Shown piece after piece: positions 46,901 to 55,494 of a DNA stretch of 64,000 nt. The position numbers were made by a program, and so were the translations under genes. A model generated the notes under the pieces. It had not been told where the DNA came from. It worked only from the letters and a program-made list of their open reading frames with translations, and did not search any database. Numbering within the stretch: position 1 is the stretch's first letter; the number at the start of each line of letters is the position of its first letter. This DNA comes from Callaeas wilsoni. Lineage: Eukaryota; Chordata; Aves; Passeriformes; Callaeidae. Where the stretch lies: contig VWPU01012185.1 of the NCBI GenBank assembly GCA_013398955.1, forward strand, positions 23,985 through 87,984, read 5' to 3'.

Positions 46901-49572
46901 GTTAAATTCTTTTGTAGTTGCTGTAGCAAAGCCCATTGGGAATGGCTTAAAAGGCTTCCTGGTATCAAATGTTCCCCCTCTGGTAACCATATCCATTGAA
47001 CAAGAGTCCTGCAAATAGCAACATACAGGTGCATTTATTTACAAAGTCCTGTTGAAGATGTGCATCTGGGCAGGGTGGTCCAGAGAAGTACAGATTCAGA
47101 TTTTTCGTCCAGTGTGCTCATTTACAGATATTCCTGACTTCCTTAACTCAAGTTCATGTTAAATCATCACTGAATCCTAGAGTTTATCCGGGCTAAATAT
47201 TCTGCTTGCTTCCAGAATAACCTGTTCTGTCCATGGCCTTTTTTCTCATTGATTTTTTTTTTCCCCCTGCCCCTCTCTGGAACTCTGTGCAGTGTCTTTT
47301 GTAACAGCCAGCTCAGCTGGTTTGGAACTTGGGAGAGGTGAACTGTTCCAGCAGGCAGAGCTCTGCTGACTCGGGGAGCTTGGGCTGGCTCCCTTTTGCC
47401 AGTGCAGCAGTTGTTCAGGTGTGATTTGTAACTGTGCTTACACTCCGCTTCCCTCAGTCATAAAAGTGACTCAAGCAGTCAATCTGCAGGATAAAGTCTA
47501 CCAGGTCCATTTGGGAGAGGTGTTTTTCATTCCTGGCAGTGGGGATTCTGTGAGGCTGGCAGCAGGTCCATTAATATTTGCTGGATGCCTGTGGTGGTGG
47601 CAGGATTGCTCAGAACAGTCTGAAACTTCTCTGCTTGAGAATTAGAATTATTGACAACTGAACACTTCTCACTGCTTCTCTAGAGATACAGACAAAGTTT
47701 GGGCATTTCAAATTGAGGAGGTTTTTAGGGAATTACACTACAGTTGCTGCTCCCCTGTCAGTCAGACCTGCAGCCAGGGTAACAATAAAGCAATATGAGG
47801 ATCTCTCACGTAGCAGAGAGATTTTCAGAGGTTTGGGCAACACCTCGGAGGGACAAGGGGTGATGATTTAGCCCTCTGTGGAGCGAAGATCTGTGGAAGA
47901 GATGCCATCATGAGCTCTCCAGCACGTTCCTCATGCCAGCAGTGCTGAGTATCTCCATCTCGTTTGACAGCTGTGGTTGGGCTGTGCCTTAACAGGACTT
48001 CCAAGGGACATTTTGGGTTGAATCCAGTATCCTGTTGCTCTCTGTAGCTGGACATTCTCCTGCCCATATTACCTTGGGTTTGAGCAGCTCTAATAGCACC
48101 AGAGCATTGTTAGGATGTCTGTTGTCCTCAGGTTCAGGCTCCCGTTTATTGTGAAAGTTCAGACTTCTGAAGCAATGAGTTGATCTGTTTCTTTCCACCC
48201 TCTCCTTTGTTGACTTTGTTTTGGCTGCTTTGATGGAGAAAGTGGTTCAAATGATGAATCAGTGTTCTCTGCTGAGCACACTAAGTGGAAAAACAGCGTA
48301 ACTTTCGGTTGTGTGCATCAAGGAAGGATTAGGGAACTCAGGAGTCACTGGGTTTTCTGTGGGAATTTGCACTCAAGTGGGAATGGCTGTCTTGATTCTG
48401 GTGCAGGATTTTTTTCAGTATGACCAGTGCTGGATAAAGGGAATTGTCCTTCAGTGCATGAAGACTGGGTTTGAACCAAGTTACTGAACCCCTTTGGAAT
48501 TACCTGTAGCCAGTTCTGGAAGAGTTAAAGCCATTTTCTGGGGCCTCTCCAGATAGGTTTTGGACAGAACGTCAGACTAGTAGGACTTGTTTGCACTTGC
48601 TTCTCTCTGGATGACAGCACAAGCTATAGCTGAGGTCAGCTCTGTCTGTATTTCACTGAGAAGAGATTTCTGTTGCAAAAACTCGGAGCTGTTGCTCTGA
48701 TGAATTCACCCAGGGCCAGAAGCATCCTGCCTGGAGGGCATCCAGAGCGGAAACTCGCTTGGCAAAGCGATCTCTGCTTGAGGCTCCTGTTACCTCTGTA
48801 AAGCACAGCCCTGCCACCTGAGTCACCCGAGAGGAGCACGAAGGCAGGACTGGCTTTGCTTGCAGTAGCTGGTTCTTTGAGATCTGTGTGTGTATTCCTG
48901 TACTCTCCCTGTCCCCCAATGTCATTTGGAATACTGAACATTGAAAGGATTGCTGTCCGTGCACCGCCTCCCCCGTGAGTCAGCACTCGTCCTTCCAGAG
49001 ACGGAGGTGTGCTGCTTCCCGGGTCACTGTCACAGGTTCTGCCTCGCGCTGTGGCTGCCCAGGGCGCGCTGCTGGGCCTTTGTGGTGACAGCAGTGACTG
49101 GAAGGTGAGTTACCCCCTGCCTGGCCGTGTGACACTGCCGTACTGCGACTCCGGAGAGCACCCTGCAGTCAGATGACAGCTTGACATTCAGGGATATAAA
49201 CATGAGCCACTGCAGACAAGCAGAAAACAATCCTATGAAATTACATCCTGTTTCCTAGTGGCAATAACACAGCTTGTTTTCAAACTGTTGGGCTGAATTC
49301 CTGCTGGAGGAATGTGGCATCCAGCTGGAGCCCTGAGCCTGTTTCCCAGCGCAGCAGTAGGCGTGAGCGAGAGGTGCGTGAGCTCCGGAGCTGAGGCAGG
49401 TGCCGGTTACCTTTGGAAAGGGACACCAGGAGCTCTGCAGTTCCCAGATGGAGCAGCATTTTCCCCTTTGAATGACCATAACTGCTGTTTAATTCTCCTC
49501 CTGTGAAGGCTGTTGCTCGTTTCCATCCCGTATCAGTAAGTTGCCCTTGTGTTTGTCTTTGCAGGTTTCTGA
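18493..49572 (+). CDS. CSNK1A1: CSNK1A1, casein kinase I alpha (joined from 10 constitutive exons; 337 codons, or 365 with the L exon)
   Basis: Join: 18493-18615, 19402-19508, 30067-30193, 31801-31899, (34308-34391 optional), 37133-37272, 41035-41113, 42102-42176, 43534-43640, 44488-44636, 49565-49572. All junctions are GT-AG and phase-compatible, giving exactly the 337-residue family length. Visible kinase features: Gly-rich loop [10 protein letters not shown] (23-32), catalytic lysine in AVKLE (K46), HRDIKPDN (134-141, D136 base), DFG (157-159), the CK1-specific SIN (189-191) in place of APE, and basic residues R186/K232 of the phosphate-recognition pocket. A Ser/Gln-rich tail ends MKGF. 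The enzyme is a cytosolic and nuclear Ser/Thr kinase. It primes beta-catenin at Ser45 in the APC/Axin complex, and also acts on p53/MDM2, Gli and clock proteins. The sequence matches the vertebrate orthologue throughout as I remember it. Confidence 0.98.
18616..19401 (+). other. CSNK1A1: CSNK1A1 intron 1
   Basis: 786 bp. The CpG island fades out in its first 60 bp. It contains pyrimidine-rich stretches and a short (AAAT)n run at 19274-19291. No other feature seen. Confidence 0.95.
19402..19508 (+). CDS. CSNK1A1: CSNK1A1 exon 2 (residues 42-77)
   Basis: Acceptor tctcactgcag, then [15 protein letters not shown], 107 nt, donor gtagga. Contains the ATP-anchoring lysine K46. It leaves in phase 2 (CG of Arg77). 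Confidence 0.98.
19509..30066 (+). other. CSNK1A1: CSNK1A1 intron 2
   Basis: About 10.6 kb, AT-rich, by far the largest intron. It holds a 33-nt poly(T) tract (19872-19904), further T-rich or A-rich runs (about 23049-23065 and 23670-23681), and otherwise anonymous sequence with only short random frames. I see no recognisable repeat family, structured RNA or additional exon. Confidence 0.95.
19872..19904. repeat. Poly(T) tract, 33 nt
   Basis: Uninterrupted run of T early in intron 2. It could be the complement of a retroposon A-tail or a simple mononucleotide expansion. No recognisable retroposon body follows on its right side. Confidence 0.95.
30067..30193 (+). CDS. CSNK1A1: CSNK1A1 exon 3 (residues 77-119)
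   Basis: Acceptor tttgttgcag, then G TGG TAT... giving [17 protein letters not shown] through [16 protein letters not shown]. It is 127 nt with donor gtatgt. It covers the gatekeeper/hinge region (about residues 90-93) and helix D/E. Confidence 0.98.
30194..31800 (+). other. CSNK1A1: CSNK1A1 intron 3
   Basis: 1.6 kb with no distinctive features seen. It ends in a strong polypyrimidine tract (ggttttttttacag). Confidence 0.95.
31801..31899 (+). CDS. CSNK1A1: CSNK1A1 exon 4, catalytic loop (residues 120-152)
   Basis: 99 nt, phase 0 on both sides. Encodes [10 protein letters not shown]...[21 protein letters not shown], including catalytic Asp136, Lys138 and Asn141. Donor gttagt. It can join either the L exon or exon 5 without a frame change. 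Confidence 0.98.
31900..34307 (+). other. CSNK1A1: CSNK1A1 intron between exon 4 and the L cassette exon
   Basis: 2.4 kb with no gene-like content. A G-rich segment lies near 32490-32525 and an A-rich run at 34079-34103. One TGCATG (RBFOX-type) occurs near 33820, upstream of the cassette exon. Confidence 0.9.
34308..34391 (+). CDS. CSNK1A1: CSNK1A1 L cassette exon (28-codon insert with basic motif)
   Basis: 84 nt, phase 0 at both ends, acceptor tttgttcag, donor gtctga. It encodes [20 protein letters not shown] and then PSFSGLNQ. This is the known 28-residue L insert of CK1 alpha, placed after residue 152 just before the LFLIDFG segment. PVGKRKR is the nuclear-localisation-like motif linked to nuclear enrichment of L isoforms. 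The donor departs strongly from gtaagt, which fits optional use. Confidence 0.95.
34392..37132 (+). other. CSNK1A1: CSNK1A1 intron after the L cassette exon
   Basis: 2.7 kb. A U-rich, GGTTT-repetitive tract begins about 50 nt after the L-exon donor (34439-34503). The rest is anonymous sequence. The acceptor before exon 5 is ttttcttgaag, weaker than the others. Confidence 0.9.
37133..37272 (+). CDS. CSNK1A1: CSNK1A1 exon 5, activation segment (residues 153-199)
   Basis: 140 nt: [20 protein letters not shown] through [16 protein letters not shown] plus two bases of Ser199; donor gtgagt. Holds the DFG metal-binding motif (D157), R186 and the CK1-signature SIN (189-191). Confidence 0.98.
37273..41034 (+). 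other. CSNK1A1: CSNK1A1 intron 5
   Basis: 3.8 kb. It contains the LTR-like element at about 39116-39895. The remainder is anonymous AT-rich sequence, ending in a pyrimidine tract before tcctgcag. Confidence 0.95.
39116..39895 (-). mobile_element. Candidate solo LTR of an old endogenous retrovirus, minus orientation
   Basis: About 780 bp of locally GC-rich sequence inside an AT-rich intron. Read on the minus strand it starts TGATGTTTTGTG and ends CCGACACA, i.e. TG...CA. It contains a CCAAT-type CAGCCAATAACACC near its 5' end and a TTTAAATTGC TATA-like site near 39705. An AATAAA (in TTAAATAAATAG, near 39275) lies towards its 3' end, the order expected for U3-R-U5. A (TC)n run (39164-39192) lies near the plus-strand left end. 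The text resembles songbird ERV LTRs from memory. I see no gag/pol/env sequence and no clear target-site duplication, so boundaries are uncertain. Confidence 0.45.
41035..41113 (+). CDS. CSNK1A1: CSNK1A1 exon 6 (residues 199-225)
   Basis: 79 nt after tcctgcag: completes Ser199, then [20 protein letters not shown] and PWQGLK; donor gtaggt. Encodes helix F of the C-lobe. Confidence 0.98.
41114..42101 (+). other. CSNK1A1: CSNK1A1 intron 6
   Basis: 988 bp with T-rich runs, otherwise featureless. Confidence 0.95.
42102..42176 (+). CDS. CSNK1A1: CSNK1A1 exon 7 (residues 226-250)
   Basis: 75 nt after ttccacag: [20 protein letters not shown] then EVLCK; donor gtaaga. Contains the TKKQKYEKI segment characteristic of CK1 kinases, including K232 of the phosphate-binding pocket. 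Confidence 0.98.
42177..43533 (+). other. CSNK1A1: CSNK1A1 intron 7
   Basis: 1.36 kb. It contains a CR1 LINE tail (42850-42985) and nothing else recognised. Confidence 0.95.
42850..42985 (-). mobile_element. CR1 LINE 3' end, minus orientation
   Basis: Plus-strand text tggaatggtttgggttggaa, aggaccttaaaaatcatcca, gttccaacccccagctgtgc and ccttccactagtccaggttg is the reverse complement of the standard avian CR1 3' tail. It is well preserved, so younger than the other copies here, and 5'-truncated at about 135 bp. Confidence 0.9.
43534..43640 (+). CDS. CSNK1A1: CSNK1A1 exon 8 (residues 251-286)
   Basis: 107 nt after gatttacag: [20 protein letters not shown] through [10 protein letters not shown] plus AG of Arg286; donor gtcagt. 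Encodes the last C-lobe helices. Confidence 0.98.
43641..44487 (+). other. CSNK1A1: CSNK1A1 intron 8
   Basis: 847 bp with no distinctive content. Pyrimidine tract ccctcttttgcag at its end. Confidence 0.95.
44488..44636 (+). CDS. CSNK1A1: CSNK1A1 exon 9, C-terminal tail (residues 286-335 plus one base)
   Basis: 149 nt: completes Arg286, [20 protein letters not shown], then the Gln/Ser-rich tail ending TDKSKSNMK plus G. The donor is AAAG|gttagt. If not spliced, the frame reads GGT TAG, so the stop codon (44639-44641) lies within the donor site itself. Confidence 0.97.
44940..45004 (+). promoter_or_regulatory. AU-rich / TA-repeat element in the readthrough 3'UTR
   Basis: Contains tttttatttattttgattta followed by tatatatacatatatatg-type repeats: overlapping ATTTA pentamers next to a long AU stretch. 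Such elements commonly recruit HuR/TTP-type proteins and affect mRNA stability. Relevant only to transcripts that do not splice intron 9. Confidence 0.5.
45777..45782 (+). terminator. CSNK1A1: AATAAA poly(A) signal for the readthrough (MKG-stop) transcript
   Basis: AATAAA followed within 15-35 nt by the GU-rich tgttcttcatgtattgtgg. It lies about 1.14 kb after the stop codon embedded in the exon-9 donor. Other AATAAA copies follow at about 45876 and 45934. Confidence 0.6.
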
Positions 49573-51080
49573 GCATGACGAGGATGGGACAAAGCAGAGC
49601 AGATCGGAGCAGGACTTGTCACTCCCCAAATCCTAGAAATTTTAGTTCATACACTTGCCAGTGGCTGTGGGCAACCATTTCCTTGGTGTAAAGAACTTAA
49701 TATCAGTATAAACTGGCTCTGGGCAGTGTCAGTGATGCTGCACTTTGAGTTGTAGCAGCTGTAATTGTGAATATTACTGAGATAGTGAAACATGGTGTCC
49801 AGTTTTCTATTGCATTTTTTTCAAGTGGAAAAGTTAACTAATGGTTGACACACAAGTGGAGAAAATTGTGCATATGCCAATTTTTGTTACCTTTTTACTT
49901 TGAACTACACTGCTTATGAGATCTCATTGTTTTGGAAGAATGGCATGAACAGTCTTCGGCAACAGTTGTGATAATTGTAAATGCTCACAATTGTGCACTC
50001 TTTTCTGGTTATTCCTCCCTGGGTTTTGAAAGTTGTACACTTAAAACATTCTTAAAGTTGTTGGCTTCTATGTGCAACATACCAAGCCAGCTGACATGGT
50101 AGTAACCAAAGATTCCAGTTTTTAAGCATATGAAAGACTCTGCCTGCTTACCTGTGCTAGAAATAACAGCATCTAAAGTGAAGACTTAAGAGAAACTTAG
50201 CGACTACTAGATAATCTTTAGGACTCTGCATTAACTCTATAATGTTCTTGGTATAAAAGGAAAAACAGCATATTTGTCACGAAATTTAGTTAACATCTTA
50301 CAACTGAACCTGTATGTAAGTTGCTTAGATAAATGTAATCACTGTAAACATCTATATGATCTGGGATTTTGTTTTTATTTTGAAACGGGAGCTTTTTTGT
50401 TTACAAGTTCATTAAAAACTAAAAACTGTTTCTGTAAGGAAATGAGATTTTTTTAATTTGCCTTGTTAATTCAGTTTAAGAAATTTACATTACCCTGTTT
50501 TTAAACCAAGTTTTAAGGCCATTTGTTAAGCAAAAGAAGTCATATTTCTTTCTAAATCATTTTAGATTTAGTGTTGTAACTCTTCCTCATTTTGTTTTTA
50601 AATGAATTTTGTATTTTTTCCTTGAGGGGGAAGGGGCAGTCTTGCATTTTTATAACCTGTTGTTTGAGACCAGCCCTCTATAATAAGATTGGAATTTTTT
50701 AAAACGAAATGGCATCTTTTGCAGACCCGGGATTGGCAGCCTCCGAGCATTGCCGTGTCCTGCCTCGGCTGGACTGACTTGAGATTGCTGCTTTGGAGCA
50801 AAAATGGGAATGGTTTGGAAAAATTTGGATGGTTTTAAACCAAGGCATTTTCTTTCAAGTTCTTGTGAAGTGGATATGACCAGATTTCCTCTTGTTCTTG
50901 GGGGCAGCCTCGCACCATGCAGAGTTCACATTGGTTACTGCCCCAGGCTGTCTTCCTTCTCACTCCTATTCTAGCCCAGCTGAAAGAAAGAAATACTTTT
51001 ATTGCTGGTAATTCTTTAACAGTGTAATTTATTCCTTTATAGCATGTCAGAATAAATTAAAAAAAATGTCTGAAAATGCT
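49565..51080 (+). CDS. CSNK1A1: CSNK1A1 exon 10: last two codons (GF), stop and distal 3'UTR
   Basis: Acceptor gtgtttgtctttgcag, then gtttctga: with the last G of exon 9 this gives GGT TTC TGA (Gly-Phe-stop at 49570-49572). The coding part is 49565-49572 only. The remaining ~1.5 kb is 3'UTR, with stretches such as agcagatcggagcaggactt and ccttggtgtaaagaacttaa that look strongly conserved with other vertebrates, from memory. The exon ends at the poly(A) signal at 51051. Confidence 0.9.
50411..50416 (+). terminator. CSNK1A1: ATTAAA, possible internal poly(A) signal
   Basis: Variant hexamer in the distal 3'UTR, followed by the U-rich/GU-rich actgtttctgtaagg. Could give a shorter distal transcript. 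Confidence 0.35.
51051..51056 (+). terminator. CSNK1A1: AATAAA, distal poly(A) signal of CSNK1A1
   Basis: gtcagAATAAAttaaaaaaaatg, followed by the GU-rich gttgtctgtatgtttgctttt. Cleavage is expected near 51070-51085. Confidence 0.8.
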
Positions 51081-51340
51081 GCCAGATGCCTATTGTGTAA
51101 ATGTTGTCTGTATGTTTGCTTTTTAGACAGTTTTCATGCATGGAGCAGAGTTCCTGCTCACAGTTCATGTTTTTTTACTGTTGGAAAAGATCTTTCTTTC
51201 CTTTCGAAAACCATTTCTTCGGGATCACGAGACCCTGTGCGCTCCTGGAGTGGTGATGATGCGGATCAAGGCTCCCCTGTACTCTGTCCAGGAAGGATCT
51301 GCCCCGAGATGTTAAACTTTAGGTGGAGAACGCCGCGTGC

Positions 51341-51372
51341 TAATAATAATAATAAATAATAAAATAATAAAC
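51341..51372. repeat. (TAA)n microsatellite
   Basis: taataataataataaataat and aaaataataaac: imperfect TAA repeat just downstream of the CSNK1A1 3' end. Confidence 0.9.
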
Positions 51373-54300
51373 ACTGGGGTAGATAACGTGGGAGGACAGG
51401 GAGGTAGCAGCGCACACTGGGCAGCTCCTGAGGCACAGCAGGCTCTGCTGCCTGCCAGGTGGAGGAAGAAACGGAGCTCCTTCTCCTGGCCACGGTGGTT
51501 TGCCAAATTCCCAAGTATTGCCCCATCCAAATAAGGATGGTTTTCAAGCAGTGCCTCCTATGAAAACCAGTCTGTTTGTAAGAACTGGTATCTAGAGCAC
51601 TGTGAGATGTCCTTATCCATGATTTCTGCTGTCTAGGCAACGTGTCTGACAACACACGTTGGCAGGAGGGGAAGCAGCATCAATGAAATGCCTTCTTGGC
51701 AGCTGTTCTTGGAGAGGCTGCTCGGAATTGTTGTGGCATCGCTTTTCATGCTTTGACATGAGATACTTGCTGAAAAGTTGGAGAAAATCATTTGGTTTCA
51801 GGAGAATAAATTATTTTCTCTGTCCGTTAAATTTGCTTGTGACTTTGAGAGGGGTTTTAGAAACAAAACTGCTCCTGATGAGCTCTGTAAGGGAGAGTAA
51901 ATGTATTGAGGGTGTCAAAATGCATTGGTTTGTAGTTTTGGGAGCTGCCAGTGCTGTGGAGGAGCCTGGAGCCCAGTCAGCCCTGCAGATGTGTGGGAAT
52001 AGAATTCATTTCTGCACACGAGTGTGAGCCAAGTGTTCTTCATCAACAGCCTGGGCCAGATGTGCTGGCCAGGGCATGAGATGCTCACCTTGCTTAAAGA
52101 GACCCCGTGGCACCAAACACCCGTTTGCTGTGTGTTCTCCTTGGTTTGTAACAAAGACTTCAGCCTGAAAGATTAAATCCCTGTGGATCCTGACTTCTGC
52201 TCGCAGCTCTGCAAACATTTTGTGTTGAGAGAGATTCACCTGCAAAGTCAAAAGTTCTGCAAGCAGTCCCAGGCCCTTGACAAGGAATCGTCATTTGGAC
52301 AAGAGGCTGTAAAGCTCAGGATCTGCAGCCTCGTGCTCCCTGGAAAGTGCCAGAATTCGGGTAATGACGTTAGGCTGGGACAACAGCTCCTTAGTCATCT
52401 CACTAAGCTGCATCCAGGGTTTCAAAGCAATTTATTAACCTTATAACGACTCTGAGAGGCTTCCTAAGGCCACCTTTTAAAGGATTGCTTAATTGGGAGC
52501 ACGGAGTGCTCATGTGCAGAGTAGCGCTTCATTATTTTTAACCTCTTTAAGCCATTCCTTGTTAGAAGCAGTTGAGAGCCTTTTTCTCTTCTCCCACAAA
52601 GGCTCTGAAAAGAGACAGCTCTGGCTCTCAGTCATTGCCAGCATCACTCTTGGCCGCTCCTCTGCGTGGTGTTGGTAACAAGTGACAAACACAACCCCTG
52701 GCTGCGTTAAAAACACTTGTTGTGTCTCTGGTAGGTCTGGAGCCTGTCCAGCATGTGCCACACACTTTTTCTTTTGCTGATTTCTACGCCATTCTGTCTC
52801 CGGGGGTTGTTTTTCAAGCTTTAGTGTTGCCTCGCTGTTGCAGTGTTGTGCCTGTTGTTCTCTCTTGGCTTTCTCAGGTGTTTTTTGTTGGGAACTTTTC
52901 CCTGCTTCCTGCTGGGGTTTTCCTGGGCTGAGGTGCTTCGGTCCAGCTCCACTGCTCTGACCAGGGGCTGGGGCTGGATGCCTCCCTGCAGTCCCTCCCA
53001 CGTGGAATTGTTCTGCCATCCCAAGTTGGCTTTCTGCGCAAGGCTTTGATTTCTCTTGACAGCGTTCTCCAATTTAGAAGATTTGTTGCTTAGCCAGCTC
53101 CATCAGCCCCATCTGCTCCTGCCTTAATTGCAGTGAAATCACCATGATTTCATATCAGCTTGATGTCATAACACACGTCGGTGAGCACGGCGGGCTCCAG
53201 ACAGAAAGGAGAAGTGGGCTGGGAGGAAGAGCTGTCTGCTCCGAGCACTAATGCCTCTGGAAAGATGACACAGAGGAAGTGCCCACCCTCCTAATAGGGC
53301 CTGAGTGGAAGAGCTGCGTCCGTGGCCTGTTCTAATGTGGAAATGGCTCTTTAATGGGATCCTTGTTAGCCAGGGCTCAACAGGAACGGGGGAGGGTGGA
53401 ACCAGGGCTGTCTGAGGAACTGAGATTCACTCGTGCTGGGACACAGCTGCATTAATGAACCCTTCCAAACACACCCGGGGCTGTCCCTGTTTCTAAATGT
53501 ACCGCAGTGGGCTCAGCTGCTTTGCAAAGCTCAGTACCAAAGGTGTAAAATCCATTACTCTGAGATGCTAATGTGACTTTTTACATTACGTGAGATGTTC
53601 TTTGATGTGACTGTGGGTAGTGCTGGATTTTGGTAGCTGGAAATCAGGAGGAGCCAGAGAATATTCTCACACCAGACTCGAGTGGGTTTCCAGGTATTTG
53701 TGTTCATAAATTACTGAAGGGGTGATGTAGCTCCTTTCTCAGAGAAGAGCTTGGTGTTTTGGTATGAGGGACTGCTCCTGGAAGTACCTGAGCATGCTCA
53801 GCCCTCACCGTTCTGCCTTCCCTCCCCAGGAGCCCTTTGTTCCTGTTGATAATGTGGGTTGTTTTTTGTAAACACGGCTGATTAACTGCATTTCTTTCCC
53901 CCTCTGAGTTCGTAGGATGTGCCTGGCTGGAGGAGAAGTTCTTCCAGAGCTGCCGTGTGCCCCACGCGTATCCCAAGAGCTCCAAGGCTCCTGGCTCCCC
54001 GTGCTGCTCCCTGTTCCCCACCCTTGGAATAACACCGAGCCTTGAGCTGTTTTGCAGGTGGCAGACTTTGAACTTCTTTTGAATGGGAGCAATTTGAGAT
54101 GGTCGGGAGGCCTTGAAGGAGTGTACATGTTGTCCTACAGGGTGGACTGGCTTGTGAGCTTTCCTGCCTCCCTCAGAGCCCCTGTGTGCATGACAAATCC
54201 AGCCTTCACTTTACAGCCCCGTAAATGCCCAGAGCAGGAGCCTGACTCGGCACAATGCTGGGCCTGGCACAGGTGGGGCAGGGCAACTTGTGTGATTCAG

Positions 54301-55194
54301 CTTTGTGGGACTTCCTGAGCCACCAGACCGGGGGCCCGAGGACCAAATCCTCCCTGCCCCTTCCTCATACCTCGGCTGAGTCCCTCGTGCTGCTGTGGCC
54401 AAAGCAGCGCACTGGGACTTTTCCAAATGAGGCCATCGTGTTTAACTGGGAATCTCCAGGGCTGGGCCCTGGCAGAGCTTGCCCCGATGTCTCTGATTCT
54501 CCTGAGGTGCTGCACTTCCTTCTCATGCGTTTTTTCACTGCTGCTCAGCACCGTGGATGAATTAAAGATTCTTGAGCCCATCTCTGGTGGCTGCGAGGAT
54601 TTCACAAATCCCGTTGTCTCCAAGTGGGCACAGTGGAAACCAGGACCAGCCTGGGGCTGGCAGTGGTGTTGAGCAGCCAGACCAAGCTGGGTGGCCTCTG
54701 CTGATGGCATCTGCCACATCCTCACCTGGAGGGAGCCGTGGGCAGGACTTTGCCCAGACGGGGCAGAGAGGAGCAAGGCAGCGTTTTCCTGCCTCAGTAG
54801 CTACAGTCAGGCAGTGGGGGAGGAGAGCAGAGAGGTAAAGCTAGAAACTGGTGCAAGTCCTTTGAGCTGAGAAAAATCACTTAGGCAGCAAATAGAATCG
54901 TTTTCATGTGCCGACAGCTTCCCCCGGCACGGCCCTGCCTCGTGCTGAGCTCTGGGATCCTCCTCCTCCTCCTCCCTGGCTGGAGTTGGGCCAGGGCTGT
55001 TTGTGCCACTGGGTTGGGGACACCTGGGGGGGCAGAGCCTGTGAGCAGCTCCGGGAGGGTGGGCACGGTGGGTGGGGGTGTTCGTGCTCCTTCAGGGCTG
55101 GCATTCATCGTGCCACTCAGCCCTCGGGGCCCTCCTGCTCCACAGGACAGCAGATACAGCCAGAAATCCCTGACCCACCCTGGAAGCGCCTGCC

Positions 55195-55494
55195 TTCCTT
55201 CCCAAGCCCCCTTTCTTTGGGGAGAGAAGGTGAAGGACCAGCTGTGGCCATTCTTTCCCTCCCAAGCCCCATTTTTTGGGGAGGAAAGGTGAAGAACTGG
55301 CTGTGGCCATTCTTTCCTTCCCAAGCCCCCTTTTTTTGGAGAGGAAAGGTGAAGGACCAGCTGTGGCCATTCTTTCCTTCCCAAGCCCCCTTTTTTTGGA
55401 GAGGAAATGTGAAGAACCGGCTGTGGCCATTCTTTCCTTCCCAAGCCCCCTTTCTTTGGGGAGGGAAGGTGAAGAACTGGCTGTGGCCATTCTG
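55195..55494. repeat. 60-bp tandem repeat, 5 copies
   Basis: Unit starts ccttcccaagccccctttct, continues ttggggagagaaggtgaag and ends ctggctgtggccattcttt. Successive copies are exactly 60 bp apart and differ at few positions. As 60 is divisible by 3, every frame repeats with a 20-residue period, which explains the open frames on both strands here. Confidence 0.95.

Larger units (their letters stand above)
44637..49564 (+). other. CSNK1A1: CSNK1A1 intron 9, whose first ~1.15 kb can serve as an alternative 3'UTR
   Basis: 4.9 kb. The first part (to about 45.8 kb) looks like a 3'UTR: a stop codon at its start, AU-rich elements and an AATAAA signal. From what I recall, it resembles the 3'UTR of mammalian CSNK1A1 transcripts in stretches such as gttagatcaaggaggtggtt and aatccaaaatcctagaccta. 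The remainder is anonymous. Confidence 0.7.

Noticed and set aside
44641..49564. A separate exon for the short 'S' insert described for CK1 alpha
   Set aside because: No convincing small phase-compatible exon was found by eye in intron 9; I cannot place it.
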